Source: Occultella aeris (GTDB lineage: Bacteria; Actinomycetota; Actinomycetes; Actinomycetales; Beutenbergiaceae). From it: DNA of 64,000 bases. Below the pieces are notes generated by a model. The model saw nothing but the letters and a program-made list of their open reading frames with translations, did not search any database and was not told the origin of the DNA. Below, one piece after another: positions 16,525 to 25,167 of this stretch. Each line of letters opens with the position of its first letter. Position 1 is the stretch's first letter. The DNA lies in the NCBI RefSeq assembly GCF_902703175.1, contig NZ_CACRYJ010000053.1, forward strand, positions 62,001 to 126,000, given 5' to 3'. The translations under genes and the position numbers were made by a program.

Positions 16525-17163
16525 TCAGCCGATGGGCCGGGCGGCCTCGATCTCGACGGCCGGCAGGTGCTTGGCCGGGAGCGTCTTCGGCCGCCACGGC
16601 TGGCGCTGCGCCTCGAAATCGGAGATCTCGGACTCGTGCTCGAGGGTGAGCCCGATGTCGTCCAGGCCCTCCATCAGGCGCCAGCGGGTGTAGTCGTCGA
16701 TCTGGAACTGGGCGATGACGTCCCCGCAGATCACGGTGCGCGCCTCGAGGTCGACGGTCACCTCGGTGCCCGGCTCGGACTCCAGGATCTTCCAGATGAG
16801 CTCGATGTCCTCCTGGGCGACCTGCGCCGCGAGCAGACCCTGCTTGCCGGAGTTCCCACGGAAGATGTCCGCGAACCGGGGCGCCAGCACGGCCTTGAAG
16901 CCGTAGTCCTTGAGGGCCCAGACGGCGTGCTCCCGCGAAGACCCGGTGCCGAAGTCCGCGCCGGCGACGAGCACGGAACCGGAGGAGTAGGCCTCCTGGT
17001 TCAGCACGAACGACTCATCGCCTCGCCAGGCGGCGAACAGCGCGTCCTCGAACCCGGTGCGGGTGACCCGCTTGAGGTAGACGGCCGGGATGATCTGGTC
17101 GGTGTCGACGTTGTTGCGGCGCAGCGGCACCCCGACGCCGGTGTGAGTGGTGAACTTCTCCAT
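16525..17163 (-). CDS. leuD: 3-isopropylmalate dehydratase small subunit
   Basis: A 212-residue swivel-domain subunit of isopropylmalate isomerase. With LeuC it converts 2-isopropylmalate to 3-isopropylmalate in leucine synthesis in the cytoplasm. The family motifs are [17 protein letters not shown] near the start, [20 protein letters not shown] (substrate-recognition loop with the arginine) and [15 protein letters not shown]. The ATG at 17163 is preceded by GAAGGA. It lies 29 bp after leuC in the same direction and clearly forms an operon with it. The length agrees with bacterial LeuD (about 200 residues). Confidence 0.96.
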   Translation of the reverse strand: MEKFTTHTGVGVPLRRNNVDTDQIIPAVYLKRVTRTGFEDALFAAWRGDESFVLNQEAYSSGSVLVAGADFGTGSSREHAVWALKDYGFKAVLAPRFADIFRGNSGKQGLLAAQVAQEDIELIWKILESEPGTEVTVDLEARTVICGDVIAQFQIDDYTRWRLMEGLDDIGLTLEHESEISDFEAQRQPWRPKTLPAKHLPAVEIEAARPIG

Positions 17164-17192
17164 GGCTGGTTCCTTCGTCTCGTCGGGGTGGC

Positions 17193-18674
17193 TCAGACCT
17201 GGACCTGCAGGCGCGGGTCGAGCGGGGCGAGCGGCGTGCCGTCGAAGGACGTCAGGTCGGTCTCCTCACCCAGGTCGAGGTCCGCGAGCGAGGACAGCGT
17301 GCCGCGGATCGCGGTCGCGGCGGCCACCAGCGGGGACACCAGGTGGGTGCGCCCGCCCTTGCCCTGGCGACCTTCGAAGTTCCGGTTCGAGGTGGACGCG
17401 GCCCGCTCCCCCGGCTTGAGCTGGTCCGGGTTCATGCCCAGGCACATCGAGCAGCCGGCATTGCGCCACTCGGCGCCGAAGTCGAGGAAGATCCGGTCCA
17501 GGCCCTCGGCCTCGGCCTGCAGGCGAACCCGCGCGGAGGCGGGCACCACCAGGACTCGGACGTCGTCGGCCTTCTTGCGGCCCTTGACGACCTTCGCCAC
17601 CGAGCGCAGGTCCTCGATCCGCCCGTTCGTGCAGGAACCGATGAACACGGTGTCCACGTGGATGTCGCGCAGCGGCGTGCCCGGCACCAGGCCCATGTAC
17701 TCGATGGCCCGCTCGGCGGTGGTGCGCTCGTTGTCGTCGCCGATCTCCTCGGGGACCGGCACGTTCGCGGACAGCGGCAGGCCCTGGCCCGGGTTCGTGC
17801 CCCAGGTGATGAACGGCTCGAGGTCGGACGCCTTGAGCACCACCTCGGCGTCGAAGGTCGCGTCGTCGTCGGAGCGCAGCGTCTTCCAGTACTCGACGGC
17901 GGTGTCCCAGTCCGCGCCCTCGGGCGCGTGCGGGCGACCCTCGAGGTAGTCGAACGTGGTCTGGTCCGGCGCGATCATGCCGGCCCGCGCACCCGCCTCG
18001 ATCGACATGTTGCAGATCGTCATCCGCGCCTCCATGGAGAGCCTGCGGATCGCGTCGCCGCGGTACTCGAGCACATAGCCCTGTCCGCCACCGGTGCCGA
18101 TCTTGGCGATGATCGCCAGGATGATGTCCTTCGACGTCGCACCGGGCGGCAGGTCGCCGTCGACCGTGATCGCCATCGTCTTGAACGGAGCCAGCGGGAG
18201 CGTCTGGGTGGCCAGCACGTGCTCGACCTCGCTGGTGCCGATCCCGAACGCGAGCGCGCCGAACGCGCCGTGCGTGGAGGTGTGGGAGTCCCCACAGACG
18301 ACCGTCAGGCCCGGCATCGTCAGGCCGAGCTGCGGGCCGACCTGGTGCACGATGCCCTGGTCCGCGTCGCCGAGTGAGTGCAGCCGGATGCCGAACTCCT
18401 TGGCGTTGTTGCGCAGGGTGTCGATCTGGGTGCGGCTGGTCAGATCCGCGATCGGCAGGTCGATGTCCAGCGTGGGGGTGTTGTGATCCTCGGTGGCGAG
18501 CGTCAGATCCGGGCGGCGGACCGTCCGGCCGGCGAGGCGGAGTCCCTCGAAAGCCTGCGGACTGGTCACCTCGTGGACCAGGTGCAGATCGATGTAGAGC
18601 AGGTCCGGAACGCCGTCCGCGCCCTTGCGGACCACGTGGTCCTGCCACACCTTTTCAGCCAGAGTTCCGGCCAT
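17193..18674 (-). CDS. leuC: 3-isopropylmalate dehydratase large subunit
   Basis: A 493-residue aconitase-fold subunit carrying the [4Fe-4S] cluster. The three cluster cysteines are in [10 protein letters not shown] and GCSMCLGMN. Other signatures are the N-terminal [28 protein letters not shown], the aconitase motif [20 protein letters not shown], and the C-terminal [18 protein letters not shown]. The ATG is preceded by GAAGAAGG. It is the first gene of the leuCD operon and is divergent from an IclR-type regulator, an arrangement conserved in Streptomyces (NdgR/AreB) and corynebacteria (LtbR), where that protein controls leuCD. Confidence 0.97.
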   Translation of the reverse strand: MAGTLAEKVWQDHVVRKGADGVPDLLYIDLHLVHEVTSPQAFEGLRLAGRTVRRPDLTLATEDHNTPTLDIDLPIADLTSRTQIDTLRNNAKEFGIRLHSLGDADQGIVHQVGPQLGLTMPGLTVVCGDSHTSTHGAFGALAFGIGTSEVEHVLATQTLPLAPFKTMAITVDGDLPPGATSKDIILAIIAKIGTGGGQGYVLEYRGDAIRRLSMEARMTICNMSIEAGARAGMIAPDQTTFDYLEGRPHAPEGADWDTAVEYWKTLRSDDDATFDAEVVLKASDLEPFITWGTNPGQGLPLSANVPVPEEIGDDNERTTAERAIEYMGLVPGTPLRDIHVDTVFIGSCTNGRIEDLRSVAKVVKGRKKADDVRVLVVPASARVRLQAEAEGLDRIFLDFGAEWRNAGCSMCLGMNPDQLKPGERAASTSNRNFEGRQGKGGRTHLVSPLVAAATAIRGTLSSLADLDLGEETDLTSFDGTPLAPLDPRLQVQV

Positions 18675-18738
18675 GTCACGTCACCTTCTTCGTTCTGCAA
18701 CCCCGTGGGTTTGGGGCTGTGTTGCCATCCGGACTTGC

Positions 18739-18755
18739 GTCTCACGGTGCGAGAC
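18739..18755. promoter_or_regulatory. candidate IclR-type operator between leuC and its regulator
   Basis: GTCTC and GAGAC are perfect 5-bp inverted arms around 7 nt; the full 17-bp element is near-symmetric. It lies 2 bp upstream of the -10-like CAATAT of the regulator gene and 65 bp from the leuC start. Autoregulation and leuCD control are inferred from the known NdgR/LtbR arrangement. Confidence 0.45.
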
Positions 18756-18769
18756 GGCAATATCGACCT

Positions 18770-19492
18770 ATGGACAACTCTAGCGGAGTCGGCGTTCTTG
18801 ACAAGGCGGCCATCGTCCTGGGTGCTCTCGAGGCAGGCCCCGCGACCCTGGCCCAGTTGGTGGCGGCGACCCATCTCGCCCGCCCCACGGCGCACCGCCT
18901 CGCGGTGGCGCTCGAACACCACCGCCTCGTCTCCCGTGACATGCAGGGCCGGTTCGTGCTCGGGCCGCGGCTGGCCGAGCTCGCCTCGGCGGCCGGTGAG
19001 GACCGGCTGCTCGCCGCCGCGGGCTCCGTGCTGCTCGCCCTGCGTGACCACACCGGTGAGAGCGCCCAGTTGTTCCGCCGCCAGGGCGACCAGCGCATCT
19101 GCGTCGCCGCGGCGGAGAAGCAGATGGGTCTGCGTGACTCGATCCCGGTCGGCGCGACCCTGTCGATGATGGCCGGTTCGGCTGCGCAGGTCCTGCTCGC
19201 CTGGGAGGAGCCGGACCGCCTGCACCGCGGCCTGCACGGCGCGAAGTTCACCGCGACGATCCTGTCCGGCGTGCGCCGGCGTGGCTGGGCGCAGAGCGTC
19301 AGCGAGCGCGAGGTCGGCGTCGCGTCGGTCTCCGCACCGGTGCGCGGCCCGTCCGGCCGGGTGATCGCCGCCGTCTCGGTCTCCGGACCGATCGAGCGGA
19401 TGACCCGTCAGCCCGGCCGCGTGCACGCGAACGCCGTGATGGCCGCCGCGAACCGGCTCACCGACGTGCTGCGCGCCACCGAGGAGAGCTGA
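18770..19492 (+). CDS. ndgR: IclR family regulator of leucine synthesis (NdgR/AreB/LtbR-like)
   Basis: A 240-residue IclR-type protein. The N-terminal winged helix reads LDKAAIVLGALEAGPATLAQ and ARPTAHRLAVALEHHRLVSR; the C-terminal ligand-binding domain has SAQLFRRQGDQRICV, SIPVGATLSMMAGSAAQVLL and VGVASVSAPVRGPSGRVIAA. Known orthologues beside leuCD in actinobacteria are NdgR, AreB and LtbR, which regulate leuCD and other amino-acid genes. The divergent leuC and the dyad at 18739-18755 support the same role here. The ATG at 18770 follows CAATAT by 6 nt, so the mRNA may be leaderless; no Shine-Dalgarno is seen. The symbol is assigned by synteny and fold, not by a search. Confidence 0.85.
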   Translation: MDNSSGVGVLDKAAIVLGALEAGPATLAQLVAATHLARPTAHRLAVALEHHRLVSRDMQGRFVLGPRLAELASAAGEDRLLAAAGSVLLALRDHTGESAQLFRRQGDQRICVAAAEKQMGLRDSIPVGATLSMMAGSAAQVLLAWEEPDRLHRGLHGAKFTATILSGVRRRGWAQSVSEREVGVASVSAPVRGPSGRVIAAVSVSGPIERMTRQPGRVHANAVMAAANRLTDVLRATEES

Positions 19493-19647
19493 GCAACCCC
19501 TGGCCCACCCCTCCCTCACGACCCCTCACCGGTCGCCGCCGACCGCGCGCTGGCCCACGGTGTGCGCCGCGTTGGAACGTGACAACCGCGCGCTCGAGCA
19601 CCCGGCCGGGGACGGGAGGAAGACGCCCGGGTGTGTGGGCAGGGGCG

Positions 19648-21744
19648 TCAGGCCTGAGCGCCCTCGAGGAACGAGTGGACGAGCGGCCCGGACGTGGCCG
19701 CGCCATAGTCGCCGACCTCGACGAACGCGGCGACGGCGAGATCACCCTGGTAGGCGATCATCCAGGCGTGCGTCTGGTCGGCATCGCCGAACTCGGCAGT
19801 GCCACTCTTGGCGCCGACCTCGCCGGGCAGGGTCGCGAGCATGGTCGCCGTGCCGTAGGTGACGACGGCGCGCATGGCCACGCGTAGCTGCGCCGCCTCC
19901 TCGTTCGTGAGGGGCACGATCTCGCTCTCGGGAGCGTCATCCGAGGCATCGTCATCGTCGGTCGCGCCTGCCTCGTCGCTCGCGTCGTCAGTGGCACCTG
20001 CCTCGTCGCTCGCGTCGTCAGTGGCACCTGCCTCATCGCTCGCGTCGTCGGTCGCTGCCGCATCGTCGGTGGCCCCGTCGGCGCCCTCGGCCGGCGGGTC
20101 ACCCTCGGGCAGGTTCAGCAGGTACGGCTCGACTCGCGCGCCGGCAGCCACGGAGGCTGCGACGGTCGCCATCGCCAGCGGTGAGGCGAGCACCTGACCC
20201 TGGCCGATCAGATCGGCCGCGTGCAGCGTGCCGGCCGCGTCGGTGGGCACCGAGCCAAGGAAGTACGGAAAGCCCAGTTCGGGCGTCGCGGTCAGGCCCA
20301 GGGAAGCGGCCGCAGAGGCCAGGTCGGCGGCACTGATCCGCTGGTGCTCGGCGATCAGGGCGGTGTTGCAGGACTGTGCGATCGCCGTCTCCAAGCTGAT
20401 GTCGCCGAGCGCGTCGGCCGGGTAGCCCGGATAGTTGGAGAACTCGCGGCCGTCCACGGTGACGGTCTCGGTGCAGTGCACCGTGTCGTCGAGGTTCAGC
20501 CCCGAGCGCAGCAGCGCGAGCAGGGTGACGATCTTGAAGGTCGACCCCGGGGCGTACTGGCCGACGGTCGCCGTCGAAAGTCCCTCCCCGCCGGGACCAC
20601 TGGCGGCGGCGAGGATCTCGCCGGTGGATGGCCGGATCGCGACGAGCGCGCTGGCGCTGGTGACCGGGGCGAGGATCGACTCGGCCAGGATCTGCAGATC
20701 CGGGTCGAACGTGGTGGACAGGGCGGTGCCCTGGACCGCGTCGGTGGCGTACACCTCCGTGACCGCCTCACCGTCGACGATCGAGATGAGTGTGCCGCGG
20801 ACGCCGCGTAGCTGCTCGTCATAGTCGCGCTGCAGGCCGGACCTGCCGACCATGTCCCCCTCGACGATCACGCCGTCGGAGTCCGCGATGATCTCGGCGG
20901 TGGCCTCCCCCACCCGGCCGAGGATCGGACCAGCGAACCCCGATGTCGGGCCGAGCTGGCGTTCCCCGGAGAGCATGTTCACCCCGGGCAGCGCTCGTAC
21001 GGCCTCCAGGTCGATGCTGCCCGGGTTCTCCTGGGCCACGACCGCCGCCTCCAGGTACGCCCGCGGCCCGGCCGCGAGGACCCGGTCCGCGTAGGCCTGT
21101 GGGTCGGACAGCCCGACCGCCTCGGCGAGGGCGAGCGCGGCGGGCCCCCACTGCTCGGCACCGATGAATGTCTTGTCGATCCCGATCCGGAAGACGTTCC
21201 GGTTCGTCACGATCACGGCGTCCCCGGCGCCGAGCACGTCACCCCGGGCGGGCTGGCTGCGGGTGACGTCGTAGACGCCGGTCTCGCCGAGGTCGGCACC
21301 GAGCAGGTCGCGCTGCCAGGTGGCGGTCCAGGTGTCGTCGGTCTCGACCAGGTGGACCGAGACGGGGAAGGACCAGTCGGTCTCGGTCCCCTCGATGTCC
21401 CACGTCCAACCGAGCGCGGCGTCGGCGGCCCGGCCATCGCCCTCGTCGTAGACGCTGCTCACCCAGGACACCTCGACTGTCCTTGGGATCTCCGCGAGCG
21501 CGCCGAGCACGGCCTCGGTGTCCGCGATGGCCACGGCACGGTCCTCGGTACTCAGCGGCGCATCGTCGTAGCTCCCGGCGGTCAGCGCCTGCGCCACGGC
21601 CAGCGCGGCGGCCTCCTGCGGCGGGAGGGAGTCGTCCCCGCCGTCGGGGTCGGTGTCGGTACAGGCGGCGAGCCCGCCGGCGAGTAGCGCGAGGCTCAGC
21701 CCGATCCCGATCTTTCGGTCGAACCGCACCGAACCTGCCGCCAT
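19648..21744 (-). CDS. penicillin-binding transpeptidase, lipoprotein type with acidic repeat insert
   Basis: A 698-residue D,D-transpeptidase acting outside the membrane. Residues 1-30 are a lipoprotein signal with lipobox GGLAAC. Residues 35-155 look like the NTF2-like (MecA_N) domain (AAALAVAQALTAGSYDD), followed by a PBP dimerisation domain. The penicillin-binding motifs are STFK (YAPGSTFKI, near 400), SCN (AQSCNTA, near 460) and KSGT (GAKSGTAEF, near 645). Between SCN and KSGT lies an acidic Asp/Ala/Glu/Ser/Thr-rich insertion with three DDASDEAGAT-like repeats. The ATG at 21744 has GAGGAGA upstream. The domain order matches low-affinity class B PBPs such as PBP2a-like proteins, but resistance cannot be claimed from this. 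The convergent neighbour is the IclR gene. Confidence 0.92.
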   Translation of the reverse strand: MAAGSVRFDRKIGIGLSLALLAGGLAACTDTDPDGGDDSLPPQEAAALAVAQALTAGSYDDAPLSTEDRAVAIADTEAVLGALAEIPRTVEVSWVSSVYDEGDGRAADAALGWTWDIEGTETDWSFPVSVHLVETDDTWTATWQRDLLGADLGETGVYDVTRSQPARGDVLGAGDAVIVTNRNVFRIGIDKTFIGAEQWGPAALALAEAVGLSDPQAYADRVLAAGPRAYLEAAVVAQENPGSIDLEAVRALPGVNMLSGERQLGPTSGFAGPILGRVGEATAEIIADSDGVIVEGDMVGRSGLQRDYDEQLRGVRGTLISIVDGEAVTEVYATDAVQGTALSTTFDPDLQILAESILAPVTSASALVAIRPSTGEILAAASGPGGEGLSTATVGQYAPGSTFKIVTLLALLRSGLNLDDTVHCTETVTVDGREFSNYPGYPADALGDISLETAIAQSCNTALIAEHQRISAADLASAAASLGLTATPELGFPYFLGSVPTDAAGTLHAADLIGQGQVLASPLAMATVAASVAAGARVEPYLLNLPEGDPPAEGADGATDDAAATDDASDEAGATDDASDEAGATDDASDEAGATDDDDASDDAPESEIVPLTNEEAAQLRVAMRAVVTYGTATMLATLPGEVGAKSGTAEFGDADQTHAWMIAYQGDLAVAAFVEVGDYGAATSGPLVHSFLEGAQA
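19961..20050. repeat. three 30-bp tandem repeats inside the PBP gene
   Basis: Units at 19961-19990, 19991-20020 and 20021-20050 differ at only a few positions, with a decayed fourth copy beyond. Each encodes ten residues of the type DDASDEAGAT, so copy-number change keeps the reading frame. The insert lies between two catalytic motifs, in a likely surface loop. Confidence 0.85.
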
Positions 21745-21815
21745 GTCGCTCTCCTCGTCGTGGGCCGGCACGAGCCTAACCCGGGTCGCGGGAGGCGGAC
21801 GTTGGGACACACGAC

Positions 21816-21846
21816 GAAGGCCCCCGCTCGGTGAGCGGGGGCCTTC
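21816..21846 (-). terminator. hairpin terminator after the tRNA genes
   Basis: A perfect 14-bp stem, GAAGGCCCCCGCTC with GAGCGGGGGCCTTC, has a 3-nt loop and begins 6 nt after the 3' end of tRNA-Glu. It would end the tRNA transcript and separate it from the PBP gene 72 bp on. Confidence 0.85.
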
Positions 21847-21852
21847 GGTTTG

Positions 21853-21925
21853 TAGCCCCGACCGGATTCGAACCGGCGCTACCGCCGTGAGAGGGCGGCG
21901 TCCTAGGCCACTAGACGACGGGGCC
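21853..21925 (-). tRNA. tRNA-Glu (CTC)
   Basis: A 73-nt cloverleaf on the minus strand, without encoded CCA. The acceptor stem pairs GGCCCCG with CGGGGCT (one G-U pair), the anticodon loop is CTCTCAC with anticodon CTC (reads GAG), and the T-arm holds GGTTCGAATCC. It is transcribed after tRNA-Gln in the same direction. Confidence 0.95.
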
Positions 21926-21978
21926 GTGCACTGGAAGATCATAGCGGAAGCTCCGAGGAGCGCCTGCCATGCCTACCG

Positions 21979-22050
21979 CTGGGGTACCAGGACTCGAACC
22001 TAGACTAACTGGACCAGAACCAGTCGTGCTGCCAATTACACCATACCCCA
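21979..22050 (-). tRNA. tRNA-Gln (CTG)
   Basis: A 72-nt cloverleaf on the minus strand, without encoded CCA. The acceptor stem pairs TGGGGTA with TACCCCA, the discriminator base is G, the anticodon loop TTCTGGT carries CTG (reads CAG), and the T-arm has GGTTCGAGTCC. It lies 53 bp upstream of tRNA-Glu, probably in one transcript; a Gln-Glu tRNA pair is common in actinobacteria. Confidence 0.95.
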
Positions 22051-22214
22051 TGGGGGTATAACGTCCGGCCCGGATGCAACTGAATCGCACCCGAAACGTG
22101 AACGTCGTACCGGCGAGGAACTCTACCCGAGCGGGGCCCGTTGACCAAAACCCGGGGCCGTGGCCGAAATCACATGCCGGGGCGGGTCCGTCCGGCGGTG
22201 CCGATCCAGCCCGG

Positions 22215-23222
22215 TCAGGATGTGGACGCGGCGACCTCGAGCAACCCGTCGATGGTGCGCACCGTCGCGCGCCGGTCCAGGAACTCGGCCACCCCGGCGA
22301 CGCTGCGGGCCAGGTGCTCGCCGCGCAGCCAAGCCCGTACATGGAGCTCGAGGATGTGGTCAAGCACACAGAGCACCATCGAGAAATCTGCCGGTGCGCG
22401 CAGCCGGGCAGGTCCGCCCGCCGTCACATAGCCGTCGAGTAGACGCCGGGCCCGGCCCGCGTCGACCCTCCCGACGCCGTCGGTCGCGAACTCGGTCAGC
22501 ACCATCGCGAGCTCGCCGGCGGGGTCGGCCGGGCCCGCGTTGTCCCAGTCGATCACGCACACGCGCCCGCCCGAGGTGGTCCGTACGTTGTCCGCCCACA
22601 GGTCGCGGTGGCAGATCCGCAGGCCCGACGGCGGCCGCACCACCTTCTCGAGGTCGCTCACCGACGCCGTCGCGGCGGCGAGGCCGGCGGCGAACGGCGC
22701 CGCGCCGTCGACGGCCGCCCGGGCGAGCTCCACCCAGGCCCGCTCCCCCACGATCTCGGTGTACCAGGGGTCGACCGGAGCCGTGGTCGGCTCGCCGACC
22801 CGGTGCAGCACCCCGAGGAGGTGCCCGACGGCGCCCGGATCGATGCCGAAGTCGGCGTCGTCCAGGTCCACCCAGCGGTAGACCCGGACCTGGGTCGGCG
22901 CGCCCGCGGGGCGACCCTCGGCCAGGTCGGTGAGCAGGGCACCCTCGGTGGTGCGGACGGCGGCCGGCGCGAACACGCCCGCCGCGATAGCGGCGTCGGC
23001 GAACGTGGCGTTGGCGCGCATCTCGTGCTCGTCCTGGCGGCGCAGCGGCACCTTGACCGCGCAGTCGCCCTCGGTGGTGCTCAGGCGCCATACGGCACCC
23101 TGCATCCCGGTCGCGGTGGGGCCGGTCAGTGCTGCCACCGGACCGAGGCGGTAGCGCCGCGCGATCATGTCCGCGTCGGAGCGGCCCAGCATCAGGTCGC
23201 CGATTGCCGGCGGGCCGCTCAC
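22215..23222 (-). CDS. APH/choline-kinase-like phosphotransferase coupled to a two-component pair
   Basis: A 335-residue protein-kinase-like-fold phosphotransferase (APH family). The catalytic loop is RICHRDLWADNV (HxDxxxxN) and the metal-binding segment is VIDWDNAGPADPAGEL. The N-lobe has the lysine strand GDCAVKVPLR. The family phosphorylates small molecules such as aminoglycosides, choline, homoserine or macrolides, and the substrate cannot be read from the sequence. Its GTG overlaps the response-regulator stop as GTGA, so it is the third gene of a kinase-regulator-phosphotransferase operon. That placement suggests a role linked to the compound the system senses, but it may also be a fortuitous operon. 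It is not evidence of aminoglycoside resistance. Confidence 0.85.
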   Translation of the reverse strand: MSGPPAIGDLMLGRSDADMIARRYRLGPVAALTGPTATGMQGAVWRLSTTEGDCAVKVPLRRQDEHEMRANATFADAAIAAGVFAPAAVRTTEGALLTDLAEGRPAGAPTQVRVYRWVDLDDADFGIDPGAVGHLLGVLHRVGEPTTAPVDPWYTEIVGERAWVELARAAVDGAAPFAAGLAAATASVSDLEKVVRPPSGLRICHRDLWADNVRTTSGGRVCVIDWDNAGPADPAGELAMVLTEFATDGVGRVDAGRARRLLDGYVTAGGPARLRAPADFSMVLCVLDHILELHVRAWLRGEHLARSVAGVAEFLDRRATVRTIDGLLEVAASTS

Positions 23223-23929
23223 CGGTCGGCCTCGAGCAGGCCAAGGTCGAGCGCGCGCAGGACGGCGCGGGTCCGGTCCCGGACGCCGAGTTTCGCGAAC
23301 ACGTTGGACAGGTGGTTCTTCACGGTGCCGGCGGCCAGGTGCAGAGCGGCGCCGATCTCGGCGTTCGAGTAGCCGGCCGCGGTGAGCCGCAGCACGTCCA
23401 GCTCCCGGGCGGTCAGGGGCTCAGGCCGCTCGATGCCCTTCACCTGCTCCTCGCGTGCGGCGACGGCGCGGAACAGCCGGTCGGTCAGGCCCGGCTGGAG
23501 CAGGGTGCCGCCGCCGGCGAGGGTCCCGATGGCACCGACGAGCTGGGCCAGCGTGACGTCCTTGAGGAGGTAGCCCTTCGCGCCCGCGCGCAGGGCGCGC
23601 AGCACGAGTTCGTCGTCGTCGAACGTGGTCAGGACGAGCACGGGGACGGCCGAGCCTCGTGCGGCGAGCGCCTCCAGGGTGGCGATGCCGTCCCGGCGGG
23701 GCATCCGCAGGTCTAGCAGCAGTACGTCCACGCCGGTGGCCTCGAGCAGCTCCAGCGCCTCGTCGCCGTCGGACGCTTCGCCGACCACGGCGACCTCGTC
23801 GCTGAGCGAGAGCAGGCTCAGGATGCCCTGGCGGACGAGGGTCTGGTCGTCGACGACGGCGACCCGGATCGGCGCACCGCCGGCCGGTGCAGCGCCGTCG
23901 GAGCCGACGCCGTCGGTCCGGCCCGTCAC
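23219..23929 (-). CDS. NarL/LuxR-type response regulator (module 3)
   Basis: A 236-residue response regulator. After a Gly/Ala-rich N-terminal leader of about 20 residues (TGRTDGVGSDGAAPAGGAP), the receiver has the acidic pair AVVDDQTL, the phospho-acceptor Asp in VLLLDLRMPRRDG, Thr in LVLTTFDDDE and Lys in GYLLKDVTL. The HTH reads EPLTARELDVLRLTAAGYSN and AAGTVKNHLSNVFAKLGV. The GTG overlaps the kinase stop as GTGA, and its own stop overlaps the phosphotransferase start in the same way. A likely target is the divergent ABC operon at 25168 through the elements at 25076-25113 (inference). Confidence 0.92.
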   Translation of the reverse strand: MTGRTDGVGSDGAAPAGGAPIRVAVVDDQTLVRQGILSLLSLSDEVAVVGEASDGDEALELLEATGVDVLLLDLRMPRRDGIATLEALAARGSAVPVLVLTTFDDDELVLRALRAGAKGYLLKDVTLAQLVGAIGTLAGGGTLLQPGLTDRLFRAVAAREEQVKGIERPEPLTARELDVLRLTAAGYSNAEIGAALHLAAGTVKNHLSNVFAKLGVRDRTRAVLRALDLGLLEADR

Positions 23930-25038
23930 GACGGGCTCACCGTCAGTAACAGGCGGAACCCACGGCCGGGCTCGGAAGCCAGAGTGAGCGTGCCCCCGAC
24001 CGCCTCCACGCGTTCGGCCATCCCACGCAGCCCGTTGCCCCGTTCGATCGCGGCGGTGCCCCGGCCGTCGTCCTCGGCCCGCACGGTCAGCCCGCCGGCG
24101 TCGGAGCGCACCTCGATCCGCAGCCGGGTGGCCCGCGCGTGCCGGAGCGTGTTCGTGAGGGCCTCCTGGACGCAGCGCACCGCGACCAGGGTGCGCTCCT
24201 CGTCGAGTGGGCGCACCTCCGCGACGGACAGGCTGACGGCAAGCCCTGGGACGTCGGAGACGATCGTCCGCAGGGTCGGCTCGAGTCCGACCGGTGCATC
24301 CCGCAACTCCCCGACGGTCGCGCGCACGTCGGTGAGCAGCCCCTTCGCGATGCCGCGGGCCCGCGTGACGTGTTCGAGTCCGTCGCCCGTGGTCCGGTGC
24401 GCGGCCACCTCGAGCTCGAGGGCCAGCGCGGTCAACTGGTGGCCGAGCACGTCGTGCAGCTCCCGGGCGATCCGGAGCCGCTCGGCGGACCTGCTGGTCG
24501 TCTCGAGCACCGCGGCCGAGGCGCGCAGCTCGGCGTGGGCGACGGCGAGCTCCTCGCGGGCTCGCGCCTCCTTGCGTGCCGATCCGATCACCAGCGCCGC
24601 GAACGCCTGGAACGCGAAGTACGTGATCGTGGTGAGGGCGACGTTCGGGACGGACGCACCGCTCAGCGCGCTGCCGATGGACACAGCGATGGTCTGCGCC
24701 ACCACCACCGCCGCGACCCACCGGGGCTCGAGCCCGTAGGCCGCGGTGGCGGCCGTGACCACGAGCAGCACCGAGCTCCAACCGAGCTGTGGTTCGGCGA
24801 GCCAGACCGTCATCCCGCTGACCACCAGGATCGCCACGACCAGCGTCTCGGGCAGCAGTGCGCGGAAGAACATCTCGGTGTCCAGCGCGAACGTGAGCGC
24901 GAACACGGCGTACGCGACCCACCAGAGCACAGCCGACTGGCCCTCGAGCGAACCGGCCGCGAACGTCGTGACCCCGACCGCGAGAGTCGCGAGCAGCCCC
25001 GCGCCGGCGCTCATCCGTTCCGACGTGCCAGGGACCAT
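23926..25038 (-). CDS. sensor histidine kinase, HisKA_3 type (module 3)
   Basis: A 370-residue DesK-type kinase. Five or six hydrophobic segments fill residues 10-150 (MSAGAGLLATLAVGVTTFAA, LWWVAYAVFALTFALD, ETLVVAILVVSGMTVW, VLLVVTAATAAYGL, TYFAFQAFAALVIGSA). A coiled-coil linker follows (EARAREELAVAHAELRAS). The H-box is RIARELHDVLGHQLTALALE, the N-box is VRCVQEALTNTLRHARA and the G-box is GNGLRGMAERVEAVGG. It has no large extracytoplasmic domain, so sensing probably occurs within the membrane, as in DesK or LiaS. It is the first gene of the minus-strand operon and is divergent from the ABC transporter at 25168. Confidence 0.9.
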   Translation of the reverse strand: MVPGTSERMSAGAGLLATLAVGVTTFAAGSLEGQSAVLWWVAYAVFALTFALDTEMFFRALLPETLVVAILVVSGMTVWLAEPQLGWSSVLLVVTAATAAYGLEPRWVAAVVVAQTIAVSIGSALSGASVPNVALTTITYFAFQAFAALVIGSARKEARAREELAVAHAELRASAAVLETTSRSAERLRIARELHDVLGHQLTALALELEVAAHRTTGDGLEHVTRARGIAKGLLTDVRATVGELRDAPVGLEPTLRTIVSDVPGLAVSLSVAEVRPLDEERTLVAVRCVQEALTNTLRHARATRLRIEVRSDAGGLTVRAEDDGRGTAAIERGNGLRGMAERVEAVGGTLTLASEPGRGFRLLLTVSPS

Positions 25039-25075
25039 GCTCCGAACTCTAGCCAGGACGCATCCGCGCGCGATG

Positions 25076-25113
25076 TGCCATTGGTCATGGGTCGGATCGG
25101 TGCCGTCCGGCAC
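25076..25113. promoter_or_regulatory. two symmetric elements between module 3 units
   Basis: TGCC-ATTG-GTCA (25076-25087) resembles the TGAC-N4-GTCA pattern seen beside modules 1 and 2, with one mismatch. GTGCCG-TC-CGGCAC (25100-25113) is a separate inverted repeat with perfect 6-bp arms. Both lie between the kinase start and the ABC -10 TAGCGT (25137-25142), where regulator binding would be expected. Confidence 0.4.
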
Positions 25114-25167
25114 ATCCGCCACGGGCGCCGTCTTCCTAGCGTGGTCACCAGTCGGAAGGAGACTGAG

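Noticed and set aside
22055-22060. TATACC as -10 of the tRNA transcript
   Set aside because: It lies only 4 nt from the tRNA-Gln 5' end, too close for a precursor needing RNase P, so the real promoter is probably elsewhere.
22215-23222. Aminoglycoside resistance gene
   Set aside because: The APH fold covers many substrates and the sequence gives no resistance-specific signature.
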